Source: Cinnamomum chago
Lineage: Eukaryota > Streptophyta > Magnoliopsida > Laurales > Lauraceae
Direction: 5' to 3'
Assembly: GCA_038049695.1 (NCBI GenBank)
Contig: CP142451.1
Span: 70,448,001-70,512,000 of the forward strand
Length of the DNA: 64,000 nucleotides
Position numbers and translations under genes: made by a program. Of this stretch, positions 51,401 through 61,563 are shown piece after piece (within the stretch, counting starts at the first letter, position 1; every line of letters starts with the position of its first letter). The notes beneath the pieces were generated by a model that was given only the letters and a program-made list of their open reading frames with translations, did no database searches and was not told where the DNA came from.

Positions 51401-54400
51401 TCACAATCTTTATTCAACTCCAAATCTAAGATTATTATCTCTACATTGTAATATAAATAGGCAAAGTAACTTAGGGCCTAAGAAAACCTAATCCAATAAT
51501 AGCAACTATCATAATCAAACTAGGAAACCAAATAAATTAGAATACTAATCCTAATTACAATAAAATTAGGAAGCTACTAAAGTATGCTGGGTGGGACCAT
51601 TGGTGGAGTGGTAGCCTGCTCTGCATCAACAGTGATAGAACCATATCTCATAAAGTAAAAAAGAATATTTACAGTCAGAATATTTACAATCCAAAAGTCT
51701 TTAAGTTTACAACATAACAGAGAAGTGTATTAAATACAATCCCAGAATAAAATTCATCACACCATCCACCAGAAAACTCTTCCAAAACATCCACCACGGA
51801 ACACTCTCCCCATAACGAACTCTCATAACCGGATAACTAGACCACATCATCAGGTGTCCACTCGCTCAATCCCGGTGCCGTCTCCTGGGTAGTGGCAAAG
51901 GTGGTGTCTCCTGTAACGCTAAACGTTACACCAAAAACTGAGCAAGTAAACATGTATAATAGACATAACTTGATATATTAAATATAACGTGAATAAATAA
52001 CACTGTAAATATGTGTGACAGATAAATAACTGAATAAACATGCATGAATGTATGAAACATAAGAATCTGATAAAGATACATCTAACAGGAATCCTAACGA
52101 ATTGACATTAGTCCACATCGGCTACATTCTCTCAAAGGAGAGCATGATGTATAACATTTCAGGGATATCCAACAGATCTCATAATGTGGCCATCTTACTT
52201 ATTTCAGGGAGTACCTGGAGTATAATCACCCCCATACAGAGACTATGCTGCAGCTAGCTATAAACAGATACAGTCTACCTTCACCGTGTCTAGTTATAGC
52301 AGGACCGAATCTAAGTGGTGCTGGCTCAGGAATACATATGGAAAACCGGATACATTCTAATAAAAAAAACTCATTTTCTGAAAACAGGTTTAACTTAACA
52401 TAGCAGGCGCATAAACAAATTGTTTAATCTTAACCGAACTAATTAAAATAAACAGAATGCGTAAATACAAATAAACAGGATGGATATAAAGTACATGAAC
52501 AAATCATAGGAAGTACTGAGACTGGAAATGATGATGCATGAAGATGAAAAATGATTAAAATGCCATCTTTTGTCCAGATACATTATTAATCAATATTGTG
52601 TAACTTTAATGTATTTATAAAATGGCGTTATTGAAGATAATTTGATATAAAAGAGTCCTTAAGATAACACATTATTGATTTAATAATGGTATACAAGTCT
52701 AATAGGCAATTTACAGGTCAATGCTAACTCTATGCATCACCTATTATGATTCCTCAAAGAATTAGGGCCATTGGAGTATCTCATAGGGTACCTTTCCAAC
52801 CTAGAAAACTAAGTGGAAATTAATTGGAAATCAGGTGTACTACGGCTAGCCTGACGGCTCGCCATGGGATGGCATACGACTAGCCGTGAGGTCACCTTAG
52901 AACAGAATGAACTAGGGATCATAGTTCTGGAAAAGCTAGCAGATGCATACTTACGGTCAGCTTATTCCGGAATTACAGTTATCAGTGCAAGGCCTTACTA
53001 CTAGCAGTAAGGCTACAGAATTCAGAAGTTTGAATTCTGTTCTATTTTGTTTCACCTATTTCTGTACTGCACTCCCTGTATCTCCATTCATTCACTGAAT
53101 TAACTTCTTTACAGTGGCAGACCCAGGATTTTTTATTAGGTGGGGCAGACAATGGTCAATTGCAAAGGTCAAAATCGACACCAACTACCAATAATCTCCA
53201 CTTATTATATGGTTTAAAGACATTATTTTTATTTTTTATTTTTTGATAAATAAAACATAAATAACTTACATCTTACTACTAATACTCAATTTCTACATAA
53301 GCCTTTTAACTACACCAACCAATTTCTCCTAGAGAAAATAATTTTTTATTCAAATTAATGGGATGAAAATGAAATTAGCAATCACACTGCAATGATAATA
53401 AAGGAACTCTAGATAACTCCAGGGAAATATTAATTATTATCATACAAGCCATTAAAAAAATTATCATATAAAAATAATACGTCTTTGGTTATTTCCTTTA
53501 GCTCCATCCGCAATATTATTGTAGTACAATCTACCTCTGGTTCGATGACCAAATCTATCATTTTAAAATCTATAAGTTTATTTTTTTTAGTGCATTGATT
53601 TTGGTAATAAAATCCAACTGTGAATAATGGTTAGATAAATCTCATCAAAATAAAAATAGAAAAACAGAGAGGGATAAAGAAAAAGATTAAATAAAAGTAG
53701 GTTAATATGAGATAAACCCATTAACCATAGAAAACACAAAGGGTAAGTAGTTTGATCTTCGCATAGGGATAATAGATAAATAGAAAGAAAGACATGATTG
53801 TAAACATAATTTTTTCTATTGTTCAATCCCTTTCTCCATGGGCGTCACAACCCAATCTCTACATATAGATAATAACAAAGCATAATGAAACGTGACAACA
53901 CTTTAGTAGCTGTGCCTTCATTTTCTCACGTTTTTATCCCATCCAAACTAATCTAAAATGCATGCTATTGATATTATGGTTCCATTTTTACCATGCCACT
54001 GCTTCATAAGTTATGATTGGAAAGATGCCTTCTTAAATGTCTAGAAAAAAACAAATTAAAGAAAGAATAAAAATAGGTTTTGTCTGCCATTGCTTTATAT
54101 AATATAATGAGTGGGAGGGTGACGTGTGGTGGGAAGACATTTAGATGTGGGGCGACGTGGAAGGAGGTGGGGCGGGATTGGGCATCAAGCCATCAACTGA
54201 TGCATGGGCCATGGCACTTGTAAGGAAGTCCAAGAATTTACCTGGGGCTATCCATAACGTGGGTCCGCCCCTGCTTCTTTATAACTTGAAAACACTACCA
54301 CAACACCATTTAATTCATAAAAAATCCATTTCCTTAAGTATTTAAATAAAATCACTAATTTAAACTGAAATAGATATATGACATCTTGATAATAGAAATT

Positions 54401-57192
54401 GATCAAATAACCATACATATAAAACAACTTATACTTATTTACTTGCCTTAGAGTTTGGTTTCAGTTTAACTTTCCCTCAACTACAAACAAACTCAGTCCT
54501 TTGAGCTTCTGGTAACTAACAGAGAAGGGAGGTGAAGTGGATGCTAAAACCCACTAAAGAAAGTGAAGAAGAAGAAGATGAATTGATGATGATGATGATG
54601 ATATATTGATATAGATGAGAAGGGAGAGGTGAAGCTGCAGAGAGAAGCTGAAATTCCTTAGAACGTGAGAGGAGGAGAAATGGAGGGGGCAATAGAACTC
54701 TTTGGAGTTAAGGAATCGGTGTAAATTTCTCCAAAATTGCAAATAAGTTCTCATAAATAAAAATGCATTATTTCTGATCATATGGTACACTGAATCATAG
54801 AGTCCAAGAACAAAAGATACTCAGAATCATGTCTTCTAACCAATGAAGCTAAAAACATGAAAATCTCATTTACAAATAAACCCCGAGCCTTCTCTCAAAT
54901 TACAAATAAGTCCTTTCTAAGGTCAAAATCCCACCAAATCTATCCTGTTAATAATCTAACACAAAACAATAAAAATAGAAGTCCACAGTAACTCTCGGTC
55001 AGATTGTGCCTGTGGGCTGAACCCAATGGACTGGGTTGGCCAATGGGTCAATGGATTGGCCTAATTGACTTGGACTTGGTCTGTATTGCATCAAAGGAAT
55101 TGTTCCTACCATTTTGGCCACTTGGCATCCTAAGACGACCAAGACAAAAGTCGCTATGCCGAACAGTGTGCTGCTGCCAACGGGTATTATAATCCTTCAT
55201 TTAATTGCATCGTCCATTTGGTTTTTTTTCCAATTGTATGAAGAAATATGGTTTTTCTTATGTTTCTTGCAATTCTTTGGGACACACAATTGGGTTTTGT
55301 AATTGTCTAATTTGTTGTGTTTGGATGTGCTACTTCAATGATTCGTTTGGTAGTTTTCAATACAGTGAATGATTCAATTGGAAATCATGTGAGGTGGGGT
55401 TACCATTTTACAATATCGATTTTGGGTTAGTGGTTATTGGGTTTCTCATTTTTGTGCTACCTTAGATCATATGACAATCAACTCTATCAAAAATAGAGTC
55501 CTCTCCATCCTGACGAAATAGCTTGTTTTGCAGCCATTGGATGGGCGACCAGAAGCTTCTTCCGTGTCGGTCCATTTACCACCACATTCTTCTGTAGCTT
55601 CTGTCAATACTAACCATCCTTGTTACTTTTTCTTTAATGCCTACTGCATAAAGGGTGAGAAATGTCCATTTCTTCATGGCCCTGACAACCTCTCCTCTGG
55701 TTGCAAATCTTCAAAGACAGCTGCAGCCGGCACAGACATCTATCCTTTGGAGAATAAGGTTTCAACCGAGAGTGATACAAGACCAGTATCAGTAGAAGCA
55801 CCTCACAATCCCTCTGATGGAACCTCAGTGGAAGTGAACTTGCAGTTACAGCCCAAGGATGTTCAACTTGAGGCCTCTAACAATATCAGTAAACACAGCC
55901 CCTCTCCCCTGTTATCATTGCCAAATTGCAAAGAGGCAGCTGTAGAGTTGTTGGACACCCCACCTCCTATGGTCAGCTGTAGTGATTATACTAGAAGACC
56001 CCTTGTATCTGAGGATCAGAGTTCTGACGAGGAACAAGCCGACAACTATGCTGAACCAGAGGAGCGATGGGAATCGTCACCGGGATTTGATGTTCTTGTG
56101 GATCGTGGATCAGAGCATTTTGGTTATGAGGAAGCTGAATATCCAGGAGTCCATGATGAGGAGACTGGAGGCCTTCAGAATCATTTGTTCCAACACAATT
56201 ATGAAGACCTAGTTGGATATGATCCTACGGATTACCCTGATGCTGAGATTGTGTATGAACATGGGATCTATGACTTGCACCATCATGTAGATAATTACTA
56301 TCCTTCTGATTATGCTCGAAGAGTTCCTGACCATGTTAGGGAAAAAATGACTACGTTTCCGAAGAGGAAATTGTTGCCTAGGGAACCAAAAATCAATGGC
56401 CAAAAAGATGTAGACCTTCGGGATCGCCTGAAATGCAAGAGGGATGGTCATCATGGGTTCTATGGATCAAGGAAACGTCAACGTCACGCAAGTTGTGTTA
56501 TTGATGACAGCAGGGAGCACTTAATGAAACGAGGTATGGGCCATGCACTTCATGGAAGATTAGCATCAGAAGTGGGAGAAAACATGATCAGATTCCGTAC
56601 AGGATCCGACTTAGGGCTGAGATGGGGCAGCTGGTCTGGCCGCTTGAGGCGGTTGCGTTCTTGGCATACAAGGCGCAAAATGCAAGAGAGTAGTAGGAAA
56701 CAAGCAAGGAGTCCATCTCTTTCCTCGGAGATATCAGGAGCCCTAAGAATCAAGGATACAAAATCCATGCGGGAATCTGCTGCATTTACTGGGCCAAAGA
56801 CACTTGCACAGATCAAAGAAGAAAAGAGGAGAGCCAATGCTGGTGACGATAGCTCCAGAATTGTGAGGAGCCCTGCTCATCAGAATTCTGGTGGAACAGT
56901 ATCTGAAACCTTTGAGGGCCCGAAACCACTTAGCGAGCTTATCAGAAGCAAAAGAATTTTGGGTTCAGTAATTGAAAACCCAAGTCAATCAACTGGCAGG
57001 AGTTCAGAGCACAGGCGTGTCCACTGTTCCCTTTCTCGGCTTGAGAGGGGTAATAGACAGTTACGTGGCAGTGACAAAACTGGTTATCATAGAACCAATG
57101 GAAGGCAGTTTGAAGAAGAAGAAGAAGACGACTCTTGCGAAGACTATGATGACAGTGAACTCGAGAAAGAACTTGCTGGAATACTCAATTGA
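39402..57192 (+). CDS. CCCH zinc-finger protein, Arabidopsis At2g02160 (C3H17)-like, three exons
   Basis: Spliced gene. The coding exons are 39402-39473, 42591-42701 and 55534-57192, all joined in phase 0 with GT...AG introns, for 613 residues. The start gives MEDESQKKSTDCVYFLASPL. Three CCCH fingers are visible: C12-x9-C22-x5-C28-x3-H32 (split by intron 1), C43-x7-C51-x4-C56-x3-H60 (LNGNCLNPACSFRHP) and C91-x7-C99-x5-C105-x3-H109 (FNAYCIKGEKCPFLHG). The middle is acidic, then basic (RKRQRH; RLRRLRSWHTRRK). Two related motifs follow (FTGPKTLAQIKEEKRR and FEGPKPLSELIRSKR), and an acidic tail ends ELEKELAGILN. Such proteins bind RNA in the nucleus. The motif pair resembles animal ZC3H11A, which is linked to mRNA export. 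No break was found. Family identity is strong; the exact function is inferred. Confidence 0.92.
39474..42590 (+). other. Intron 1 of the CCCH gene
   Basis: 3117 bp, starting GTAAACAC and ending TTCCCTGCAG. It holds a degraded LINE fragment on the opposite strand and a (TTA)n microsatellite (42478-42497). It splits the first zinc finger between CKK and GSGC. Confidence 0.88.
40020..41760 (-). mobile_element. LINE (L1-type) remnant, 3' part of ORF2
   Basis: The minus strand encodes the end of an L1-type reverse-transcriptase protein: GREGEHIDHIFFDGKFRTTF (near 40700-40760), a zf-RVT-like region, FPIIWLIWKERNDKIFRNSA (near 40365-40430) and, beyond a stop, VKLRISKWALFRKELE (near 40300-40350). 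The part from 40620 to 41760 gives only short phrases in changing frames, so its assignment is weaker. The frame is interrupted many times. No poly-A tail or target duplication could be fixed. Confidence 0.65.
43860..44697 (+). mobile_element. Pack-type PIF/Harbinger-like element with a captured open frame
   Basis: The ends GGGGCTGTTTGGTAGA (left) and, in reverse, GGGCTGTTTGGGTAATTC (right) are inverted repeats. The left flank is TTA. The right flank is TTC, so the target duplication is imperfect. The 838-bp body is C-rich and holds a 129-codon open frame on the plus strand but no transposase. Confidence 0.65.
44079..44468 (+). pseudogene. Open frame inside the Pack-type element, probably a captured host gene fragment
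   Basis: 129 codons: a Ser/Pro-rich low-complexity N-terminus, then a more protein-like part (QLDSLCHLLALYNHNCVFHH, SSAISSVLRCLANASHHDKV) that looks helical, in the manner of ARM/HEAT repeats. I do not recognise the parent gene. The frame ends soon after, where the element's own sequence resumes. Composition differs from the surrounding AT-rich intron, which fits capture from a coding exon. Transcription as part of the intron is possible; function is not implied. Confidence 0.4.
45240..46060 (+). mobile_element. Ty1/copia reverse-transcriptase fragment (fossil)
   Basis: Copia RT wording is seen on the plus strand: EEMKALEKFNAWEVMMLPEGK near 45265-45330 and VYVDDI near 45670-45685, with SPAVKLDT-like and TRRTHLDLK-like phrases between. 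Many breaks are present. No LTRs were found around it. It looks old. Confidence 0.72.
46500..48054 (+). mobile_element. LTR retrotransposon fragment: LTR, tRNA-Met primer site and leader
   Basis: A 446-bp LTR-like segment (46500-46945, TGACGCAG...CCGCATCA) is followed two bases later by TGGTATTAGAGCC (46948-46960), which resembles the initiator tRNA-Met primer site TGGTATCAGAGCC. Next comes a leader that is C/A-rich and almost free of G (about 47030-47590), then a purine-rich block (47600-47697). LTR ends and leader layout resemble those of the 48223-51628 element, so it is probably a relative. The rest is replaced at 48055 by another LTR. Confidence 0.6.
47144..47165. repeat. Poly-C run, 22 bases
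   Basis: An uninterrupted C run within the C/A-rich leader of the retrotransposon fragment. Its length may be uncertain in any sequence read. Confidence 0.9.
48223..48565 (-). repeat. 3' LTR of the TR-GAG element
   Basis: 343 bp, from TGATGCAGGCCC to TCTGCATCA on the plus strand. Being left of the minus-sense gag gene, it is the downstream LTR. The gag-protease frame runs a short way into it. Confidence 0.92.
48514..50172 (-). mobile_element. Gag-protease region of the TR-GAG element
   Basis: On the minus strand: an N-terminal part with a coiled-coil-like segment (AKIENRLTTLETNQHEDN), the retrotransposon gag core (FLPVNYSRYLRSSFQDLKQG, FLTMQARYGINEDDDVLVDQ), a CCHC zinc knuckle CFHCKQKGHRAFEC (near 49225-49280), and an aspartic-protease domain with VVIDGGSCENIISQ (near 48975-49020) and ILLGRPWMYD (near 48780-48810). 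The frame ends soon after the protease, where RT would normally begin. It is treated as part of a fossil element. Confidence 0.85.
51272..51283 (-). mobile_element. Primer-binding site of the TR-GAG element, tRNA-Met type
   Basis: The minus strand reads TGATATCAGAGC two bases inside the right LTR, close to TGGTATCAGAGC, the complement of the initiator tRNA-Met 3' end. This fixes the right LTR as the 5' one. Confidence 0.78.
51286..51628 (-). repeat. 5' LTR of the TR-GAG element
   Basis: 343 bp with the same ends as the left copy. The internal leader between it and gag (about 50173-51285) is C-rich in the sense strand with no recognisable domain. Confidence 0.92.
52840..52905. repeat. Short palindromic words in LTR 4 (CGGCTAGCC type)
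   Basis: ACGGCTAGCCTGACGGCTCG and CGACTAGCCGTGAGG lie at the place where the sister LTRs carry their palindromic minisatellites. Only about one unit is recognisable here. Confidence 0.5.
53112..54273. mobile_element. Non-autonomous hAT element, 1.16 kb
   Basis: The ends CAGTGGCAGACCCAGG (left) and, in reverse, CAGGGGCGGACCCACG (right) are inverted repeats, flanked by a perfect 8-bp duplication CTTCTTTA (53104-53111 and 54274-54281), the size hAT elements make. No transposase is present. It must have been moved by another element's enzyme. It is inserted in LTR 4. Confidence 0.88.
54840..55092 (+). mobile_element. Possible 3' part of an LTR
   Basis: A segment ending TCTGTATTGCATCA shares wording with the LTR at 46500-46945: a CCACAGTA phrase near 54984, then CCTGTGGGCTGAACCCAATGG and an end in GCATCA. 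It could be a remnant of a related LTR. The start is not defined and no primer site follows. Confidence 0.35.
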
Positions 57193-60100
57193 TTCTCTGA
57201 AGGTTGGTCTGATTGCCCTAGGTCCTCTTTAATGATGATCGTGTATATACTCAACTCAAAATAGATGAACAAAATAGATAGTGCTTAATTGCCGCCTGAT
57301 TTGAAAAAAAGTCCTTTCCTCTGTATACAGCTCTGCTGATTTTCTCTCTCATGCAGTGTTTTTGACACTTCTCAACTCTTGGTACCACGCAGCATCTTCT
57401 GCTGCTAAATTTTGCTCTTTTGATGGTTTCTGCTGCATAATGGAAATTCAACCCATTTTGGGTGCGTGCTTGGATTTCACTCTTTTCTGATTGTGATAGT
57501 TATATGGTTTGCTACAATTTGTGCACGTTAATGTGCCAATTTTACTCATAGGTGTGGACTACTTACTATATATCGGTTATGTAAGTGTACTAAATGCATG
57601 GTTGTATGATAGAGAGACTTAGCAGCAGGTGCCAACAGTATTCTCGAGGCCTGCTGGATGCAGGTCTAGTACGAAGAACCAGGCTGAAAAAACTTTTGGT
57701 TGAACCCTTCACCAGTTTTATTCAGCTTACTGCATTTCATTGACAAGGCAAAGCAGATGAGCTAACCCAAGTGAGGTGGTTCAATTAATCAAGGTGAACA
57801 CAATCAATTTGGTTAAACCCTTACCGGTCTGTGTTCAAAACATGTATGCCAATGGCTGATCTGGGTAGATTCAATGGTGTCTAGATTTTGGTGGCAAAGG
57901 GTCTCACCCTTTAGGTTAGTGCTGTAAATGGGTCCCGTCAAAATTGTGACTTGACTGGACCTAACAAATTGAGGGCTCTGCCTTAACTAGAGCTGTCAAC
58001 AAACCTGGGTCAGGCCGTATCCTACAACACCAGATTTGGATTGTTCAACAGGCTGGAGCTGATCCCAAGTTTGTGGTTGAAATCTATTTCAGCCTGACAA
58101 ATCTAAGATGTGGGGTCCACTCATACCATTTTGTTCTATCAGCCCTCCATTAAAATAATGAATAAGAGAGAGAATCCAGATGCATCACTATGAATCCAAC
58201 AAAGGGGTCAGTCAACCTCTAAAATTTAAACCGCTCAAAGCAAGAGCTTCAGCGTTCTTTATCTCTGAAGACAAGTTTCGCTACCATGAGAGTTATGCCG
58301 TGTTAGATTGTTCATTTGAAGAAAAAAAATATTCAGAACTTTGAATACAGGCCATAATTTGATCAGAGTAACAGTTAACTTACAAATAAACATGTTTGGC
58401 AGTGAATTTTTAGCAGTTTGGATCTCAGATGTGGGGCCCACTAATTGATTCCCCATCCCATGAGACAACTGATTGAGAGAGAAATCCTACATTCGCAAAC
58501 TTTAATGAATTCTTAAGATGTGAATTAAGCCAAACTAACTCTGAGTCACTAGAACAAACTGATTTGTAATGCAGGCCCATTTGGAAAGGTCCCTTATCTT
58601 CCAAGTAAAATAAAAGAAAGAAAGAAAGAAAAAGAAATAATAGAAAAATCAAGGCAATGGTTTCTAATGAGTCCCGATTCTATGCAGGAATTTGAGCATT
58701 TATTATTTACTAGCTATGATTAATTATTTTTATTTTGCAGTGATACCAATGCCTAGTAGCCCAAAACTTGATGACAGCTGTAATTTATAAAAGAAAGCTA
58801 AAAGTACCTTTTCTCAACTCTAAATCCTTTTAAAATAAATTTTGAACTGAAACTAATCTATATATGAGGCTGTATAATGGATTAGAAAAGGGCTGAAAAT
58901 TTCAGACAGTCTGAATCTTCTTAACTTGGGAGTGTGGTTTGTTATAGGTGAATACATTAGCAGTCCTCTTACTTACCGTGTCCTTTCTTTTTCATTATAT
59001 TTCACACCATCAATAGTTTTATTTAAGAGGGGAAGCTAATGTTTTCCACTTAACTTTAAATGGAAATTATTCTTGTATCTAAAATTGAAAATCTTCTGTA
59101 ATGAAATATTAAGGGTTTGTTTGTTTGCATGTAATTGAATAATTAGGAACTTATCAAAAAACAGGTTCCAAAGTAAGATTTTCGAAAGAGTTAAAATTTA
59201 GGTAAAGGGTATAAGACGGAGATGTAAATGGATCTCAACTAGGGCCTGAATCATAGGGATCAATGGCTGAAGATTATTTCCCATGCTCCTTTAAATCATT
59301 TTACGAAAGGGAGAACAAATTTATAGTCATTTATAGATATTTGTCTCTTTATTTTTTCAAATTATAGTAAACCATTTAGGAATACACTTCTTAAAACAGG
59401 AGCAGAGAAAAAAAAATAACTGAGAAATTCCTGAGGCTTGGACTCAACGCACATTAAAATAGAATATTTAGAAATTCTCAAGTGTTCTGCAGTTGATCAG
59501 TGGGACCCAGAGTGAAATCGGTCGAGTAGTCATTAATTTCATAAGTGGGGCCCACTAAGAGTTCTTTAAGCTCAGTAAGGAAAAAAACATTGAAAAGCCA
59601 GTCAACCCTTTACAAGAAAGGAGAAAATAAAGTTCAGACAACTTATAGACACATGTTAAAGCAAAATCTGGATCTCTAGCCATATTAAATACAAAAGATG
59701 ATGTGAAACTTAACTATCTAAATAATCTCAGTCCTCAGTTGCATTGAATGTTTTCGGCCATCCACTCTAAGGTCGGGAAATGAACAAAGAAAAATATGAA
59801 TTTTTGTATCTTACAATTTACACAATCTATAAACCTGACATTTTCTACATGACTAATTTTTATGGTTTTTTTTTTTATATTTGGAAAGTCCATGGCTCCA
59901 CAAACTCTAGTTTTTTCCTTTTTCGGTTTCCAGTAGGAAAAAGAGCCCATACATGTGGAAAGAGTGGTATTCATTACTCAGTGATCAATCTTTGGACACG
60001 GGCGTGGCATGCGGCTTATATGGGCTCATTTGGGATCTTTTCCAAATTTTAAAAGCAGCAATGCATCCTTTGGCGAAAGTTTTTAGAACCCCTTGCAATC

Positions 60101-60680
60101 TGAGACTTTGACTGCTGCTCCTGCGTGTTATTCCCCTAGAGTCGGTTTCTTATGGTGGGGACACTGAGACACTGAGAGAGGGCATAAATGATGAAAGAAG
60201 AAAATCTTTGAGGGGCCCTACTCCCAGATTTTGCCCCACCATGGGCAAGATTTGTTCTGCCCTATTCAGGAATTTTTCACTGATGGGTGGACACCATTTG
60301 AATGGCCCGGATTTCCTTTGAAAACCCAAAGGTAGTCATCATCAGTCTTTAAAACCAGAAAAAAACCAAAACCAATGTACTTTTGTCTTAACTAGAAGAC
60401 AATTAATTATACGTTAATCACAACATCGTACGCGCGTTCTTGTCTCCCCTGCTTTTCTTCTTCTACTGCCACTACCCAACATATAAAATCAAATTCGTCA
60501 ACTAAATAATAATATAAATTGATGACCTGAAAACTCTCTGTCTCTCTCTCGCACACACAAACGTATACTTTTCTTTGTGACGCCTCTTTGGTTTCATATT
60601 TCTGATTCCAGATCATCTCGTTGTCAGTTTCAGAGAATTTGGTGAGGCCCACTTGTTAGAATTTGAACAAGAAAAAGTCT
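57193..60680. other. 3' flank of the CCCH gene and intergenic region, no gene seen
   Basis: The first few hundred bases (to about 57480) probably include the 3' UTR; no clear AATAAA signal was placed. Further on, short hAT-end-like phrases (GAGCTGTCAACAAACCTGGG near 57989) and dispersed GTGGGGCCCAC words (58435, 59550) appear. Frames are short and without motifs. Confidence 0.5.
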
Positions 60681-60809
60681 ACCCACCCGGACCCCATACC
60701 CCGACTGGGAGCCGGGCTCCATGGGGTCCGTTGGATCCCAGCTGCCCCTGGGATCCAACGGACCCCATGGGGGCCCGGGCTCCCAGTCGGGGTCTGGGTC
60801 GGGGTGGGT
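60681..60809. repeat. GC-rich near-perfect inverted repeat (hairpin), about 61-bp arms
   Basis: The left arm (60681-60741) and right arm (60748-60809) are reverse complements with a few mismatches and small gaps at the outer part, around a 6-base centre CTGCCC. The inner 25 or so bases pair perfectly (GGTCCGTTGGATCCCAG with CTGGGATCCAACGGACC). Unlike its AT-rich surroundings it is mostly G and C. The outer ends read ACCCACCC and GGGGTGGGT. No clear target duplication is visible. Confidence 0.9.
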
Positions 60810-61563
60810 AGCACAGCTGTTTGAACAACTCAAAAGACAAGAGGAGCTCGTCCACAGTCAGATAGTTAATTATGTATAAAGTATGCGCTCAATTTCACTG
60901 TGGGCCCGGTTGGAAGTAGGTAGTCCCTGTTTGTATAAATTGCTATTCATAGTCCCTCAGTACATCCAATGTACAAACACAACCATCTAGAATCTTACAA
61001 TCTGATGGTTGAGACAAATCATACTATCTCATAATGACTGGATCTTAGCTCAATATCGATGAGACTCCCAATCTCATCACTGGTTGTGGAACTTCTTTCA
61101 AGTATAAGATTTGTGATTCATATCTCCTATATGTGAATCTCATTTACACACATGGATTACATTTTAATATACTTGTGGGCTCCGATTCATCTCATGAACC
61201 ATCATATCATTTTGTATTATTAATTGTGCATTCATAATTAAATACCATTCATGACATAAATAAAACATAAAAATATAAATTCAATTAAGGGAATAAACCA
61301 ATTTTTTTACTTTACATGATTCACTGGATTGAGGACACACAATCCAATGGGGCCCAACTGCTATTGGACAAATTTCCCATGGTTCTAAGAATTATAGAAT
61401 CTGGTCTCTCTCACGAGTATAGTCTAGAGCCGAAACAACCTCTTCTAGAGTATTATCCTCTCTCTCACACATAGGTATAGTTTAGACAAGCTCTTCTAGA
61501 GTATTATCTCCTGCATAACTCACATATTCGCTTAGCTTCTGCAATATTATTGTGTGAGCCTAA
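60810..61563. other. Intergenic; contains the left long inverted repeat
   Basis: Non-coding. Positions about 60940-61290 match 63285-63635 in reverse. A tandem-like TCTTCTAGAGTATTATC phrase occurs twice (near 61440 and 61492). Confidence 0.5.
60940..61290 (+). repeat. Left arm of a long inverted repeat pair
   Basis: About 345 bp that reappears on the opposite strand at 63285-63635. Shared phrases include TTCATCTCATGAACCATCAT, CAATCTCATCACTGGTTGTG and TTGAGACAAATCA-like stretches. Identity looks to be around 80% by eye. Confidence 0.8.

Larger units (their letters stand above)
48223..51628 (-). mobile_element. TR-GAG-type LTR retrotransposon (gag and protease only)
   Basis: Two direct LTRs of 343 bp (48223-48565 and 51286-51628), TGATGCAGG...CTGCATCA, are flanked by the 5-bp duplication ACAGT (48218-48222 and 51629-51633). 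By eye the LTRs differ at 9 sites (about 2.6%), so the insertion is fairly young: on the order of 1 million years at 1.3e-8 substitutions per site per year, older at slower rates. Sense is minus, with an initiator-Met-type primer site beside the right LTR. Only gag and a protease-like domain are encoded. There is no RT, RNase H or integrase in the 3.4 kb. The ends look whole and the coding region has a few breaks. It would need enzymes from another element. Confidence 0.88.
48055..54700 (-). mobile_element. LTR 4, Tekay/Del-like, decayed, with two nested insertions
   Basis: Starts TGTGACGTCCCC at 48055, like the TGTCGCGACCCC edge of solo LTR 1. It then shares that LTR's order of phrases (GTCTCCTGTAACG near 51910; a CGGCTAGCC palindrome region near 52850; ACTTGCC and a GAAGAAGATGA-rich stretch near 54560). 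It is interrupted by the gag-only element (48223-51628) and by a hAT element (53112-54273). The right edge is unclear and is put near 54700. No coding sequence of its own is seen. Confidence 0.55.
42702..55533 (+). other. Intron 2 of the CCCH gene (12.8 kb, TE-filled)
   Basis: 12,832 bp, starting GTGAGTCTAATG and ending TTGTTTTGCAG. It joins RHP of exon 2 to PLDG of exon 3, a junction matching the family protein (RHPPLDG as I recall it). It contains at least six transposon remnants or insertions, listed separately. Sequence between them (42702-43859, 44698-45240, 46060-46499 and 55093-55533) has no gene that I can recognise. Confidence 0.85.

Noticed and set aside
55114-55302. Short frame just before exon 3 of the CCCH gene as an extra exon
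   Set aside because: Exon 2 to exon 3 gives an uninterrupted phase-0 join that matches the family protein; this frame has no similarity to it.
56209-56837. Minus-strand frames inside exon 3
   Set aside because: They are shadows of the CCCH coding sequence on the other strand.
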